Assembly (NCBI RefSeq): GCF_014773485.1
Contig: NZ_JACXBP010000004.1
Span: 310,001 to 374,000 of the forward strand
Direction of reading: 5' to 3'
Length of the DNA: 64,000 nucleotides
Source: Erwinia aphidicola
GTDB lineage: Bacteria > Pseudomonadota > Gammaproteobacteria > Enterobacterales > Enterobacteriaceae
The translations under genes and the position numbers were made by a program. The notes beneath the pieces were generated by a model. It did not search any database and was not told the origin of the DNA. It saw nothing but the letters and a program-made list of their open reading frames with translations. Position 1 is the first letter of the stretch, and each line of letters begins with the position of its first letter. Below are positions 39,409 through 47,983 of the stretch, one piece after another.

Positions 39409-39819
39409 TCAGAGTTTTTTTGCCAGGTAGTGGCGGGTGTGCAGATGGGCGTAATCGCCCAGCTCACCGTAAGGCGCATAACCTAATTTTTCGTAGAAAC
39501 CTTTCGCCTGAAAATCAAAGGTGTCGACATACGCCATATGGCAGCCGCGCTTGCGGGCTTCTGCTTCGGCAGTTTGCATCAGGTCACGACCGGTCCCTTT
39601 CCCCCGGCACGCATCGCTGACCCATAAATACTGAACTTCCAGTCCACCCCACCAGGTTCTGGCAACCAGCCCGGCGTAGATTTGGTTGTCGTCATCACGC
39701 AGGGTGATAAACAGCGGGTGGATATCCACCGGCGTTATTTTTGCATTATGTGCCCACAGGCTGTCGATGACGTACTCTTCATCAGCAGCAGCGGGTGTAT
39801 CGGTCACAAGGATCTTCAT
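39409..39819 (-). CDS. GNAT-family N-acetyltransferase
   Basis: The 136-residue protein shows the acetyl-CoA site (CRGKGTGRDLMQTAEAEARKR) and the final FYEKLGYAPYGEL strand. It resembles small family members that modify peptides or amino sugars, but the substrate is unknown. It lies 21 bp upstream of the PAS-LuxR gene on the same strand. Confidence 0.8.
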   Translation of the reverse strand: MKILVTDTPAAADEEYVIDSLWAHNAKITPVDIHPLFITLRDDDNQIYAGLVARTWWGGLEVQYLWVSDACRGKGTGRDLMQTAEAEARKRGCHMAYVDTFDFQAKGFYEKLGYAPYGELGDYAHLHTRHYLAKKL

Positions 39820-40075
39820 TGGCTTCGTGCACTCATTATTTGACTAAAAATTAATAAGATAACCTGCATATTACTGAGGGGTAATTATCATTAATTTGCC
39901 TTTTTTTCAAGAGTGTTTTCCCCCCGTTCCCTCGGGTGCCAAAAACGCTTATGGTGTCACCCATCAGACGAAGCCGTGAACAAGATCACACTAATATCAT
40001 TTCGTCTCGCCAGTTTGGCAAGGCAAATATTCCGCCTCACCAGGGAAATTACTCACGCAGCACCTTTTTCGGCGA
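39820..40075. other. Intergenic region without recognised gene
   Basis: The AT-rich part near 39840-39900 should hold the promoter of the acetyltransferase. The remainder shows no reading frame with a ribosome site and no strong palindrome. It precedes the possible small RNA at 40076-40207. Confidence 0.4.
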
Positions 40076-40207
40076 CTACCTCAGGTAGCGGACAGAAAGA
40101 GAAATAGTAAAGATTACTGAAGATGATACCAAAAGTAACTTCAGCTAATCTTTTATAAAAGAAAATTCCTGCCTAAAGGGACCGCCTAACTCGCGGTCCC
40201 TTTTTCA
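40076..40207 (+). ncRNA. Candidate structured small RNA with intrinsic terminator
   Basis: Three hairpins follow each other: CTACC-TCA-GGTAG (40076-40088); a long stem GATTACTGAAG with CTTCAGCTAATC (40112-40150, one bulge); and a classical terminator, AAAGGGACCGC with GCGGTCCCTTT over CTAACTC, running into a T tract (40175-40205). No protein gene on this strand precedes the terminator in over 2.5 kb. It is either an independent small RNA or an attenuated leader of the chemoreceptor gene. No good sigma-70 promoter was found by eye. Confidence 0.5.
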
Positions 40208-40309
40208 TTGGCTGAAAGGTGAGCGCAATCACAAAAAGCCTCGCAGTGATTCATGTTTACCCAGCGCGTGCCGATGATCTGCTCAATCATCTCTCTTTTT
40301 GGGGTACCT

Positions 40310-41761
40310 ATGGACGCTACAACGTTTCAGCAGGGCAATGGCCAGGCAGTAGAAGTTATCTCGCTGGAAAAAATCTGGCGCCAGGCCGATTTGCTGATGC
40401 TGTTTCTGGTGTGGGGGATGTTCACTATCACCAGTGTAGTGGGCTGGGTGATGGATTCGCTGATGCTGGCGCTGATTGTCGGCGGCGCGCTGGCGTTCGC
40501 CAGCACCCTGCTGCGCGCGCTGCTGCCGGGAAGCCTGGCCACCCGCCTGTGGTTTGCCGTTACCCTGATCGCCTTTTCGGCGCTGATGATCCAGCTTGGA
40601 GAAGGTGAAGTCGAATATCACTTCTCTATTTTTGTGCTGCTCTCGGCACTGCTAGCCTACCGCGACTACCGCCCGTTATTGATGGGGGCCGCCACCGCCG
40701 CGATTCATCACGCCCTGTTCAACTATTTGCAGGAAAACGACCTTTACGGCATCGTCTGCTTTACGCACCCTGGTTTTCATATGGTGCTGTTCCACGCGGT
40801 ATTCGTTGTGGCACAAACCGCCATCCTGATTTTCATTGCGCAGCGCATGGCGGCGGATGCCCGTGCCGCCAGCGAAGTGGCGCAGTTAGCTGCGTGGATC
40901 AACCGCGAGCCGGGCCGCCTGACGCTGACGGCGGAAGACAGCCGCAGCACCACGCCGTTCGCCCGGACCTTCAGCACCACGCTCGGCGCCATGCACGGCA
41001 CGCTAAACCGCGTCAGTGATGGCGTCGGGCTGCTGCTGGAGGAGTCCGACAGTATTCTGCAACGTAATGCCGCACTGTCGCAGCGCACCGATGAGCAGGC
41101 GCACGCGCTGGCTGTGGCGGCGAGCGCGATGGAGCAGATGAATGCGGCGGCCTCGTTGACCAGCAAAAAAGCCCATGCGGTACAGCAGCTGGCGCACGAA
41201 GCTAATGCGGTGGCGCGGCGTGGAGGTGAAAATCTCGAACAGGCCATCGGCTCAATGGCGCAGATCGAGCAGGAGTCGCGGCGCATTAACGTGATTCTGG
41301 AGTTGATCGACGGCATCGCTTTCCAGACCAATATCCTGTCGCTTAATGCATCGGTAGAAGCCGCCAACGCCGGTCAGCATGGCCAGGGCTTTGCCGTGGT
41401 AGCGGCGGAGGTGCGCACCCTGGCGATGCGCTGTGAAAACGCGGCGAAGGAGATCCGTACACTGATCGCCACCTCGGTGGAACGCAGCCAAAGCGGCAGC
41501 GAGCAGGTAGCCGCAGCAGGCAAAACCATGCAGGAAGCGATCGCCACTATCAGCGGCCTGGCGCAGCTGGTCGAGGAACTGATGCAGATGAACGACCAGC
41601 AGCTCAGCAGCATTACGCAGATGAAGGAGAGTGTGGAGAGCATTGACAGCAGCGTGCAGCACAACCTGCAGCACGTAGCGGAGACGCTGGAGGTTGCACA
41701 GCAGCAGCAGCAGCAGGCTGAGGCGCTGCAGCAGGCGATTGCGGTGTTCCGCTTCGCCTGA
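40310..41761 (+). CDS. Methyl-accepting chemotaxis protein with multi-span membrane sensor
   Basis: The 483-residue protein (ATG at 40310; an ATG at 40253 lacks a better site) begins with about six hydrophobic segments in residues 25-190 in place of the usual two spans and periplasmic sensor. A cytoplasmic signalling domain follows with the conserved tip (DGIAFQTNILSLNASVEAANAGQHGQGFAVVAAEV split by the hairpin). There is no C-terminal pentapeptide for CheR. It probably senses membrane or energy state. A run of CAG codons near the end encodes glutamines. Confidence 0.85.
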   Translation: MDATTFQQGNGQAVEVISLEKIWRQADLLMLFLVWGMFTITSVVGWVMDSLMLALIVGGALAFASTLLRALLPGSLATRLWFAVTLIAFSALMIQLGEGEVEYHFSIFVLLSALLAYRDYRPLLMGAATAAIHHALFNYLQENDLYGIVCFTHPGFHMVLFHAVFVVAQTAILIFIAQRMAADARAASEVAQLAAWINREPGRLTLTAEDSRSTTPFARTFSTTLGAMHGTLNRVSDGVGLLLEESDSILQRNAALSQRTDEQAHALAVAASAMEQMNAAASLTSKKAHAVQQLAHEANAVARRGGENLEQAIGSMAQIEQESRRINVILELIDGIAFQTNILSLNASVEAANAGQHGQGFAVVAAEVRTLAMRCENAAKEIRTLIATSVERSQSGSEQVAAAGKTMQEAIATISGLAQLVEELMQMNDQQLSSITQMKESVESIDSSVQHNLQHVAETLEVAQQQQQQAEALQQAIAVFRFA

Positions 41762-41767
41762 GGACAA

Positions 41768-42103
41768 TCAGTGGCTGGCGGAGATCACGCGGATGCAGCT
41801 GTCGACGTCTTTGGCCGCCGTGGCTTTCTGCTCTGCGCTTAACGCCCGATATTTAGCGATCGACATCTGGCCCTGCTGGTCGTCGTAGCTCACCTGTTTG
41901 AACGAGTATGAGTTGTTCTCGTTGACGATCACCGTGCGGATTTTCTCGACAAAATCCTGCTCGCTGGTTGGCGTGCCCAGCACATCCAGCGCCACGCAGG
42001 CGGCGGCGTCATAGTGCGGGTCGTGCGGCGGAGTGCGAAAACCAAACCACCAGGTCAGCAGTGCGATGGCCAGCATGATTATTGCCAGGGAGAGCTTTTT
42101 CAT
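41768..42103 (-). CDS. Hypothetical membrane-anchored or exported protein
   Basis: The 111-residue product has an N-terminal hydrophobic anchor (MKKLSLAIIMLAIALLTWWFG) and a polar domain of about 85 residues with two cysteines (C35 and C104), which could form a disulfide in the periplasm. I do not recognise the family. It converges on the chemoreceptor with 6 bp between. Confidence 0.65.
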   Translation of the reverse strand: MKKLSLAIIMLAIALLTWWFGFRTPPHDPHYDAAACVALDVLGTPTSEQDFVEKIRTVIVNENNSYSFKQVSYDDQQGQMSIAKYRALSAEQKATAAKDVDSCIRVISASH

Positions 42104-42148
42104 TTTATTCCGTTTATTAGGTTAAATTTTGCTGCGAATCATTGGCAC

Positions 42149-42225
42149 GGGGCGTCCGGAAAAAAGGGTCGCCCCCTACGGTTATATTGTCCTGTAGGGG
42201 CGGGCCATTTTGTTCGGTCCGCCCG
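42149..42225. repeat. Inverted pair of GTAG-type palindromic repeats
   Basis: One unit ends in CGCCCCCTACGG (42170-42181) and its inverted partner starts TGTAGGGGCGGGCC (42193), ending GGTCCGCCCG at 42225. Both can fold as hairpins. They lie between two genes on the same strand. Confidence 0.7.
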
Positions 42226-42229
42226 TTGG

Positions 42230-44368
42230 TCAGGTGAATTTTTCCAGGAGCAGCTGACGTAACTGCTCCGCCGGCTGCGGGCGGCTCAGCAGGAAACCCT
42301 GCAGCCGGTCGCAGCCGGCGGCTTCCAGCATTAAACGCTGCTCTTCGGTTTCCACGCCTTCCGCTGTGACCGTTATCCCCAGACTGTGACCGAGGTTGAT
42401 CACCGACTTCACGATAGTGGCCGAATTCGCACGTACCCCCAGCGACTGGATAAATGCGCGGTCGATTTTAATCGTATCCACCGGGAACTGGATCAAATAA
42501 TTCAGGCTGGAGTAGCCGGTGCCAAAATCATCCAGCGCGATGCAGAACCCGGCCGCGCGCAGGGTGCGGATGGTTCTCAGCGCCTGCTGCTCATCTTCCA
42601 GCAACACGCCCTCGGTAATTTCCAGTTCGATCTGACGCGGATTTACGTTGTGGCGGGTGATAATTTCGCGCAGCGTATCAACAAAGCCGGGCGCCAGGAA
42701 CTGCAGTGGCGAAACATTGATTGCGACGATCAGCTTCGGGCAGCGGGTTGCCAGCCTGCACGCTTGCTCAATCACCCACTCGCCGAGCGGGATAATCAGC
42801 CCGGTCTCCTCCGCTATCGGCACAAACTCCGCCGGCGAAATGGCGCCCAGCGTCGGGTGCTGCCAGCGCAGCAGGGCTTCGACGGCGAACAGCTTAGTGC
42901 CGCTGATATCCATAATCGGCTGATACCACTGCATCAGTCCGAGATTATTGTTTTCCAGCGCCACACGCAGCTGCTGGGCCAGCCGCTGACGCTTTTGCAG
43001 CGCTTCATCCATCGTTGGGATAAACAGGCAGTAGCGCCCGCCGCCCTCCGCTTTGGCGGCGTACAGCGAAATATCCGCCTTACGCATCAGCTCCAGCAGG
43101 TCCGTGCTGTGCTCGGGAGCCAGCGCCACGCCGATGCTGACGCCAACCCACAGCTTGTGGCCGCGCAGCGTCATCGGCGCGGCCAGCTGGGTGATGATCT
43201 GCTGGCACATCTCCGCGACCTGCTGTTCGCTCTCGATCTTGCTGAGCATCACCACAAACTCATCGCCGCCGAGACGGCCCACGGCATTCTCTCCCGGCAG
43301 CAGTCTTGACAGGCGCTGGCCGATTTCGACGATCAGATCGTCACCCGTATGATGGCCGTAGGTATCGTTGATCATTTTAAAACGGTCGAGATCGAGCAGC
43401 AGCAGCGCCAGTTTTTCGCCCTTTAGCGGCAGCTGGAAGAGGCGACGGTTGAGCTGCTCCTCAATCCAGGCACGGTTTGGCAAGCCGGTTAAGGTATCGT
43501 GATGCGCCAGATGCCTGGCGTGCGCTTCGCTGGCGGCCAGGCGACGCATTGAGCTGGAGAGTTTAAGCGAGGAGAACCACAGGCGGTGCGTCATCAGGAT
43601 GCACATCAGAGTAATGCTGAGGATCGCCACCGCAATCAGCGGCCCGGTGACTTTCAGCATTTGCGTGCCCGGGCGCATCGGCTCCCACGAGACGCTGCTG
43701 ACCGGGATACCGCGCTGCGAGGTCAGCAGAAAACCGGCGCTGTTGGCCTGTTCAGGATCGCTGGGGATAAAGCGGAAGCGGCTGACGACGCCACGGTGTT
43801 CAAGAAAATCGATAAAGCTGTAGTGCAGATAGCGGATAAACACCAGCTGGCGATTAGCCCGATCGCCCGGCAGGCTGCCAATGACCACTTCCGCCACCCG
43901 CCCGCGCAGGCGGATAAAATCGCGGGTGAAATCCTCCCCGCCGGCAGGATGCAGCCAGTTGGCGAGCGACTGACTGACACCGCGATAGCGGGAAAGCGGG
44001 GCTGCGCGGCCAGCCAGCCAGGCGGCAATTGGCCGGTGCTGCGCGTCCATCAGATAGATTTCGTTGTCACCGGCGAGGCTGTAGAGCCAGCTGCCAAACT
44101 CGTCCGGCTTCGCCATCTGTACCAGTAAATCCGCGCCTTTCAGCAGGTTTTTATGCTGGTTGCCAAAATCAGCCAGATGCTGGGCAAAAATATTTTCAAT
44201 GACCTGCTGCTGTTTTTCTTCTGCTTTCGCATTGCTCTGTGCCGTTACCCAGTACGCGGTAAATCCGCATCCCAGCAGGGCGAACACCACGACCGCAACC
44301 ACTGGTGCGACAACGTTGCGCATAAACTCGCGGCGTAGTTCAGCAACCGTGCTGTGTTCGATTTTCAT
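42230..44368 (-). CDS. Membrane GGDEF-EAL cyclic-di-GMP enzyme
   Basis: The 712-residue protein has a first span at about 20-43, a periplasmic sensor of about 195 residues (CHASE4-like), a second span at 241-262, a GGDEF domain with intact RLGGDEF (367-371) and an EAL domain with AVEALLRW, DDFGTGYSSL, IKIDRAFI and AEGVETEEQ. Both catalytic signatures look complete, so it could make or break cyclic-di-GMP depending on the signal. Its promoter faces a gap of about 245 bp with no gene. Confidence 0.9.
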   Translation of the reverse strand: MKIEHSTVAELRREFMRNVVAPVVAVVVFALLGCGFTAYWVTAQSNAKAEEKQQQVIENIFAQHLADFGNQHKNLLKGADLLVQMAKPDEFGSWLYSLAGDNEIYLMDAQHRPIAAWLAGRAAPLSRYRGVSQSLANWLHPAGGEDFTRDFIRLRGRVAEVVIGSLPGDRANRQLVFIRYLHYSFIDFLEHRGVVSRFRFIPSDPEQANSAGFLLTSQRGIPVSSVSWEPMRPGTQMLKVTGPLIAVAILSITLMCILMTHRLWFSSLKLSSSMRRLAASEAHARHLAHHDTLTGLPNRAWIEEQLNRRLFQLPLKGEKLALLLLDLDRFKMINDTYGHHTGDDLIVEIGQRLSRLLPGENAVGRLGGDEFVVMLSKIESEQQVAEMCQQIITQLAAPMTLRGHKLWVGVSIGVALAPEHSTDLLELMRKADISLYAAKAEGGGRYCLFIPTMDEALQKRQRLAQQLRVALENNNLGLMQWYQPIMDISGTKLFAVEALLRWQHPTLGAISPAEFVPIAEETGLIIPLGEWVIEQACRLATRCPKLIVAINVSPLQFLAPGFVDTLREIITRHNVNPRQIELEITEGVLLEDEQQALRTIRTLRAAGFCIALDDFGTGYSSLNYLIQFPVDTIKIDRAFIQSLGVRANSATIVKSVINLGHSLGITVTAEGVETEEQRLMLEAAGCDRLQGFLLSRPQPAEQLRQLLLEKFT

Positions 44369-44589
44369 TGAAGTTCCGGAAAGACGATGAGTAGCCCCAG
44401 TAAGTACGGGTTTTGTAAAGAGTAAACACTACCTTATCGGCTATTATTGGCAAATATTAAGATGTTATTAAATGACGCATTGTCTGAAATTAGTGAAAAA
44501 AATCATGCGGAAAGGAGGCGTGAGGTTGTGTATAACCGTCACTGCGGATTTACGCCATCGGCAGCCCGCAGATGGAGCGGGTGGCGGTC

Positions 44590-44609
44590 GGTTTGCCTGG
44601 TACCAAACC
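44590..44609 (-). terminator. Hairpin after the TetR gene
   Basis: GGTTTG and CAAACC pair over an 8-nt loop immediately beyond the TetR stop codon. There is no T run on the minus strand. The rest of 44369-44613 shows no gene. Confidence 0.4.
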
Positions 44610-44613
44610 CGCG

Positions 44614-45159
44614 TTACAGGCGCTGCGAGAGGCGCACCAGCGCGGCAGTAAAGAGTGCGGGGTCGTTCATTGCACGCGACAGAGTGATGGCCCCCTGGAT
44701 GCCGAGCACCGCGTCCTGAGCGTTCTCCCGCGCTGATGCGGCCTGCTGCCCGTTGCGAATAAGCGCGGCAGTCAGCGCCTCAATCCAGCGCGAGAAGTAG
44801 CGGCTGATGGTGCTGGCAAAGCGGTCGCGCGTCTCATCCAGTGCAAATGCGCCCAGCAGGCAGATGCGCTGGCCGGAGTGAAAATAGCTCTCCACCGCCT
44901 GCCACATGGCAGGGATGGCACTGGCCGGTGCCTGCTCATGCAGCGGAGTGAAGATATTCAGCGTAAACCAGCTGTCGACCTCGGCCAGCACCGCGGCGGC
45001 CATCTCCTCTTTACCGCCGGGGAAAAAGTGATACAGGCTGCTTTTTCCCAGCCCGGTCTTTTCCGTAATGCGGCTGATGCTGGTGCCGTCATAGCCCAGC
45101 TCGCGGAATACGCCCGCCACCAGCGGCAGCACGTCCTCGCGTTGATATACGCTGCGCAT
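44614..45159 (-). CDS. TetR-family transcriptional regulator
   Basis: The 181-residue protein has the TetR helix-turn-helix (LGYDGTSISRITEKTGLGKSSLYHFFPGGKEEM) and a C-terminal ligand domain of the YxaF/LmrA-like type. It lies 3 bp after the SnoaL-like gene and is surely in one transcript with it. A perfect 7-bp-arm palindrome upstream of that gene is its likely operator. The ligand is unknown. Confidence 0.82.
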   Translation of the reverse strand: MRSVYQREDVLPLVAGVFRELGYDGTSISRITEKTGLGKSSLYHFFPGGKEEMAAAVLAEVDSWFTLNIFTPLHEQAPASAIPAMWQAVESYFHSGQRICLLGAFALDETRDRFASTISRYFSRWIEALTAALIRNGQQAASARENAQDAVLGIQGAITLSRAMNDPALFTAALVRLSQRL

Positions 45160-45162
45160 CGC

Positions 45163-45624
45163 TTACAGTCCCAGCTCAGACAGGCCGGGGTGATCGTCCG
45201 GGCGGCGGCCGAGCGGCCAGAAGAACTTGCGATCGTCCGCGCTAATCGGCAGATCGTTGATGCAGGCGAAGCGCTGTTGCATCAGCCCCTGCTTATCAAA
45301 CTCCCAGTTCTCATTGCCGAAGGAGCGGAACCAGTTGCCGCTATCGTCATGCCATTCGTAGGCAAAGCGCACCGCGATGCGGTTATCGCCAAACGCCCAC
45401 AGCTCCTTGATCAAGCGGTAGTCCAACTCCCTGGCCCATTTGCGTGTCAGGAAGCAGACGATCTCCTCACGCCCGCTGACGAACTCGGCGCGGTTGCGCC
45501 ACTGGCTGTCGGGTGTATAGACCCGCGATACTCTTTCAGGGTTGCGGCTGTTCCAGCCATCCTCCGCCAGGCGAACTTTCTGGATGGCGCTTTCACGGGT
45601 AAAGGGAGGGACAAGAGCTGACAT
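45163..45624 (-). CDS. DUF1348 SnoaL/NTF2-like protein
   Basis: The product of about 153 residues starts at the ATG at 45624 behind GGAG with 6-nt spacing; an upstream ATG at 45654 is less likely. The compact sequence ([43 protein letters not shown]) is a DUF1348/NTF2-fold protein, a small enzyme or binding pocket of unknown substrate. Together with TetR it may be a self-regulated detoxification unit. Confidence 0.78.
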   Translation of the reverse strand: MSALVPPFTRESAIQKVRLAEDGWNSRNPERVSRVYTPDSQWRNRAEFVSGREEIVCFLTRKWARELDYRLIKELWAFGDNRIAVRFAYEWHDDSGNWFRSFGNENWEFDKQGLMQQRFACINDLPISADDRKFFWPLGRRPDDHPGLSELGL

Positions 45625-45655
45625 GGAAAACTCCGCTTGTGTACTAAAGAGCATT

Positions 45656-45677
45656 GACTGTACTGATCGTTACAGTC
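45656..45677. promoter_or_regulatory. Palindromic operator for the TetR unit
   Basis: GACTGTA (45656-45662) and TACAGTC (45671-45677) are perfect inverted arms around an 8-bp centre, 32 bp before the start of the two-gene unit. The size and position are typical of a TetR autoregulatory operator. Confidence 0.65.
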
Positions 45678-45780
45678 CGTGTCCAGTGCGGAATGATTGT
45701 GCGCATTTTGGGGCGACCGGAAGGGCATAGATTTCTGCATTTCCCCCAAATATCGCGCCATCTTCAATGGTTGATATTCC

Positions 45781-45813
45781 TGTAGGGGTCGACCATTTTG
45801 TCCGGTCGACCCG
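45781..45813. repeat. Single GTAG-type palindromic repeat
   Basis: The unit starts TGTAGGGGTCGACC and ends GGTCGACCCG with a short AT-rich loop, giving a 9-bp stem. It closely resembles the units at 28.67 and 42.19 kb. It lies 10 bp beyond the lldD stop. Confidence 0.7.
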
Positions 45814-45822
45814 TTGAACACG

Positions 45823-46968
45823 TCAGGCCAGGCCGCGGTTCACCAGCGATTCCCGCGAAATATCGGCAATGGTTTTACAGCCGGTCAGCGTCATCGCCAC
45901 GCGCATCTCTTTCTCAATCAGCGTCAGCAGGTTTTCCACGCCCGCCTGACCCGCGGTCGCCAGCGCATAAAGATAAGCGCGGCCCAGCAGCACGCTGTCG
46001 GCACCCAGCGCAATCATGCGCACCACGTCCAGGCCGTTGCGGATGCCGCTGTCGGCCAGAATGGTGATGTCGCCCTTTACCGCGTCGGCAATGGCGGGTA
46101 GCGCACGCGCCGTTGACAGCACCCCATCAAGCTGACGACCGCCGTGGTTAGAGACCACAATGCCGTCGGCGCCGAAGCGCACCGCATCGCGCGCATCGTC
46201 AGCGTCGAGGATGCCTTTGATGATCATCGGGCCATCCCAGAACTCGCGGATCCACTCCAGATCGCTCCACGAGATCGACGGGTCGAAGTTGTTCGCCAGC
46301 CAGCCGATATAGTCTTCCAGCCCGGTCGGTTTACCAAGGTAGGTGGAGATATTGCCGAGATCGTGCGGTTTGCCGTTCAGCCCGACGTCCCACGCCCACT
46401 GTGGATGGGTAACCGATTGCCAGTAGCGGCGCAGCGCGGCGTTCTGGCCACTCATACCGGAGTGGGCATCGCGGTAGCGCGCGCCCGGGGTGGGCATATC
46501 CACGGTAAATACCAGCGTCGAGCAGCCCGCGGCTTTAGCGCGTTCCAGCGCGTTGCGCATAAAGCCGCGATCTTTCAGCACGTAGAGCTGGAACCACATC
46601 GGGCGGTTAATCGCCGGAGCCACCTCTTCAATCGGGCACACCGAGACGGTGGAAAGGGTAAATGGAATGCCTTTCGCCGCCGCCGCTTTCGCCGCCTGCA
46701 CTTCGCCACGGCGTGCGTACATGCCACACAGCCCGACCGGTGCCAGCGCCACCGGCATCGCCAGAGTTTCGTTGAACAGCGTGGTGTGCAGACTCAACTC
46801 GGACATGTTGTTCAACACGCGCTGCCTAAGGGCGATATTCGCCAGGTCATCCACGTTGCGGCGCAGGGTATGTTCGGCGTAGGCACCACCGTCGATATAG
46901 TGAAACAGGAACGGTGGCAGAATGCGTTTTGCGGCGGCGCGGTAGTCGGTGCCGGCTGAAATAATCAT
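45823..46968 (-). CDS. lldD: L-lactate dehydrogenase (quinone, FMN)
   Basis: The 381-residue FMN-dependent alpha-hydroxy-acid oxidase has the catalytic histidine in [12 protein letters not shown] (H275) and FMN contacts including K251 and the substrate region RYRDAHSG. It oxidises L-lactate to pyruvate at the inner membrane and feeds electrons to quinone. It overlaps the lldR stop by 4 bp. The lactate permease gene lldP, first in E. coli lldPRD, is absent here. Confidence 0.93.
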   Translation of the reverse strand: MIISAGTDYRAAAKRILPPFLFHYIDGGAYAEHTLRRNVDDLANIALRQRVLNNMSELSLHTTLFNETLAMPVALAPVGLCGMYARRGEVQAAKAAAAKGIPFTLSTVSVCPIEEVAPAINRPMWFQLYVLKDRGFMRNALERAKAAGCSTLVFTVDMPTPGARYRDAHSGMSGQNAALRRYWQSVTHPQWAWDVGLNGKPHDLGNISTYLGKPTGLEDYIGWLANNFDPSISWSDLEWIREFWDGPMIIKGILDADDARDAVRFGADGIVVSNHGGRQLDGVLSTARALPAIADAVKGDITILADSGIRNGLDVVRMIALGADSVLLGRAYLYALATAGQAGVENLLTLIEKEMRVAMTLTGCKTIADISRESLVNRGLA

Positions 46969-47741
46969 CGTTTCTCTCCCTGGAGTGTATCGATTGTGTC
47001 GTCCGGCAGGCGGGTACTGCGCTGCTGCCGGGCATCATCTTCCTGCATGGTTTTCAACGTGCTGTGGACAAAGCCGAGGTGGACGCGGGCGGCGCGGCTG
47101 GCGCGCTCCGGCTCCCCGGCGAGGATCGCCAGCAGCAGCTCCTCGTGTTGTTCGGTCAGCTGGGCAAAAATGTGCGGCGCGCTGTAAATGCGCTGGCGGC
47201 TGTGCATCACCGAAGATTGCAGCAGATCGAAGAAGCCGCGCATGGTCTGCAGCAGCACCACATTGTGCGAGGCTTCGGCAATCGCCAGATGAAAGCGCAC
47301 GTCGGCCTGCGCCGCCAGCTCCGGGGCATCGCTCTCGGTACAATTCAGCGTGGCATCGAAGCAGGTTTGCAGCTTTGCTTTATCGGCATCGGTGGCGCGC
47401 AGTGCGGCAAACCAGGCGGTGCTGGCTTCAATGGCGTGGCGCGCCTCAAGAATGTCATCGCGATAGTCCGGATCGGCGGCGACCAGCGCTTTCAACGGCT
47501 GCACAATACGCTGCTCAGACCACGGCGAGGGCGCATCACACAGAAAGTGTCCACCGCCGGTGCGGCTGAACAGGACGCCTTCGCCGACCAGCTTCTGCAG
47601 TGCTTCGCGCAGCGAAGAGCGTGATACCGTCAGCTCCTGCGCCAGCTTACGCTCCGCAGGCAGGCGGCTGCCGGGGGCCAGCTGTCGCTGCGCGATCAGC
47701 GCCTGAATGCGGCTCGCCAGGTGGTCAGCGCGGGTGGTCAT
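46965..47741 (-). CDS. lldR: FadR/GntR-type regulator of lactate use
   Basis: The 258-residue protein starts at the ATG at 47741 ([12 protein letters not shown]). It has a GntR winged helix ([25 protein letters not shown]) and the helical FCD ligand domain ([44 protein letters not shown]), matching E. coli LldR in size and sequence. It represses or activates depending on L-lactate. Two operator-like palindromes lie upstream. Confidence 0.92.
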   Translation of the reverse strand: MTTRADHLASRIQALIAQRQLAPGSRLPAERKLAQELTVSRSSLREALQKLVGEGVLFSRTGGGHFLCDAPSPWSEQRIVQPLKALVAADPDYRDDILEARHAIEASTAWFAALRATDADKAKLQTCFDATLNCTESDAPELAAQADVRFHLAIAEASHNVVLLQTMRGFFDLLQSSVMHSRQRIYSAPHIFAQLTEQHEELLLAILAGEPERASRAARVHLGFVHSTLKTMQEDDARQQRSTRLPDDTIDTLQGEKR

Positions 47742-47781
47742 GTCTGGGCAGCTCCTGCGGGTGGAAGGAATTTCCGCCGCT

Positions 47782-47801
47782 GAACTCGGTCCGACCAATT
47801 C
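47782..47801. promoter_or_regulatory. LldR-type operator, proximal
   Basis: The stretch contains TCGGTCCGACCAATTC, an imperfect palindrome of the GGT-N3-ACC type bound by LldR/PdhR regulators, 41 bp before the lldR start. Confidence 0.6.
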
Positions 47802-47907
47802 AGCGCATCTACGGCTTTCAGGGGCTGATAGTTAATATTTTGTGCAGAAAAGACAATCGCAGCGCGCAGTTTTTTAGTTTTCTGTGGACGGGATTCAGAT
47901 TTTTTCT

Positions 47908-47925
47908 GAATTGGTAGGACCGTTC
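47908..47925. promoter_or_regulatory. LldR-type operator, distal
   Basis: GAATTGGTAGGACCGTTC is an imperfect palindrome with the same GGT-N3-ACC core as the proximal site. The two are 125 bp apart centre to centre, which resembles the two-operator design of the E. coli lld promoter. Confidence 0.65.
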
Positions 47926-47983
47926 GTTATGATCCGGCTGGGGGATGGGAACTCATCAAGCCAATCAGATACAACAGCGCTGT

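Noticed and set aside
41697..41722. CAG microsatellite as a separate repeat element
   Set aside because: It lies in frame in the chemoreceptor gene and simply encodes glutamines in a coiled coil.
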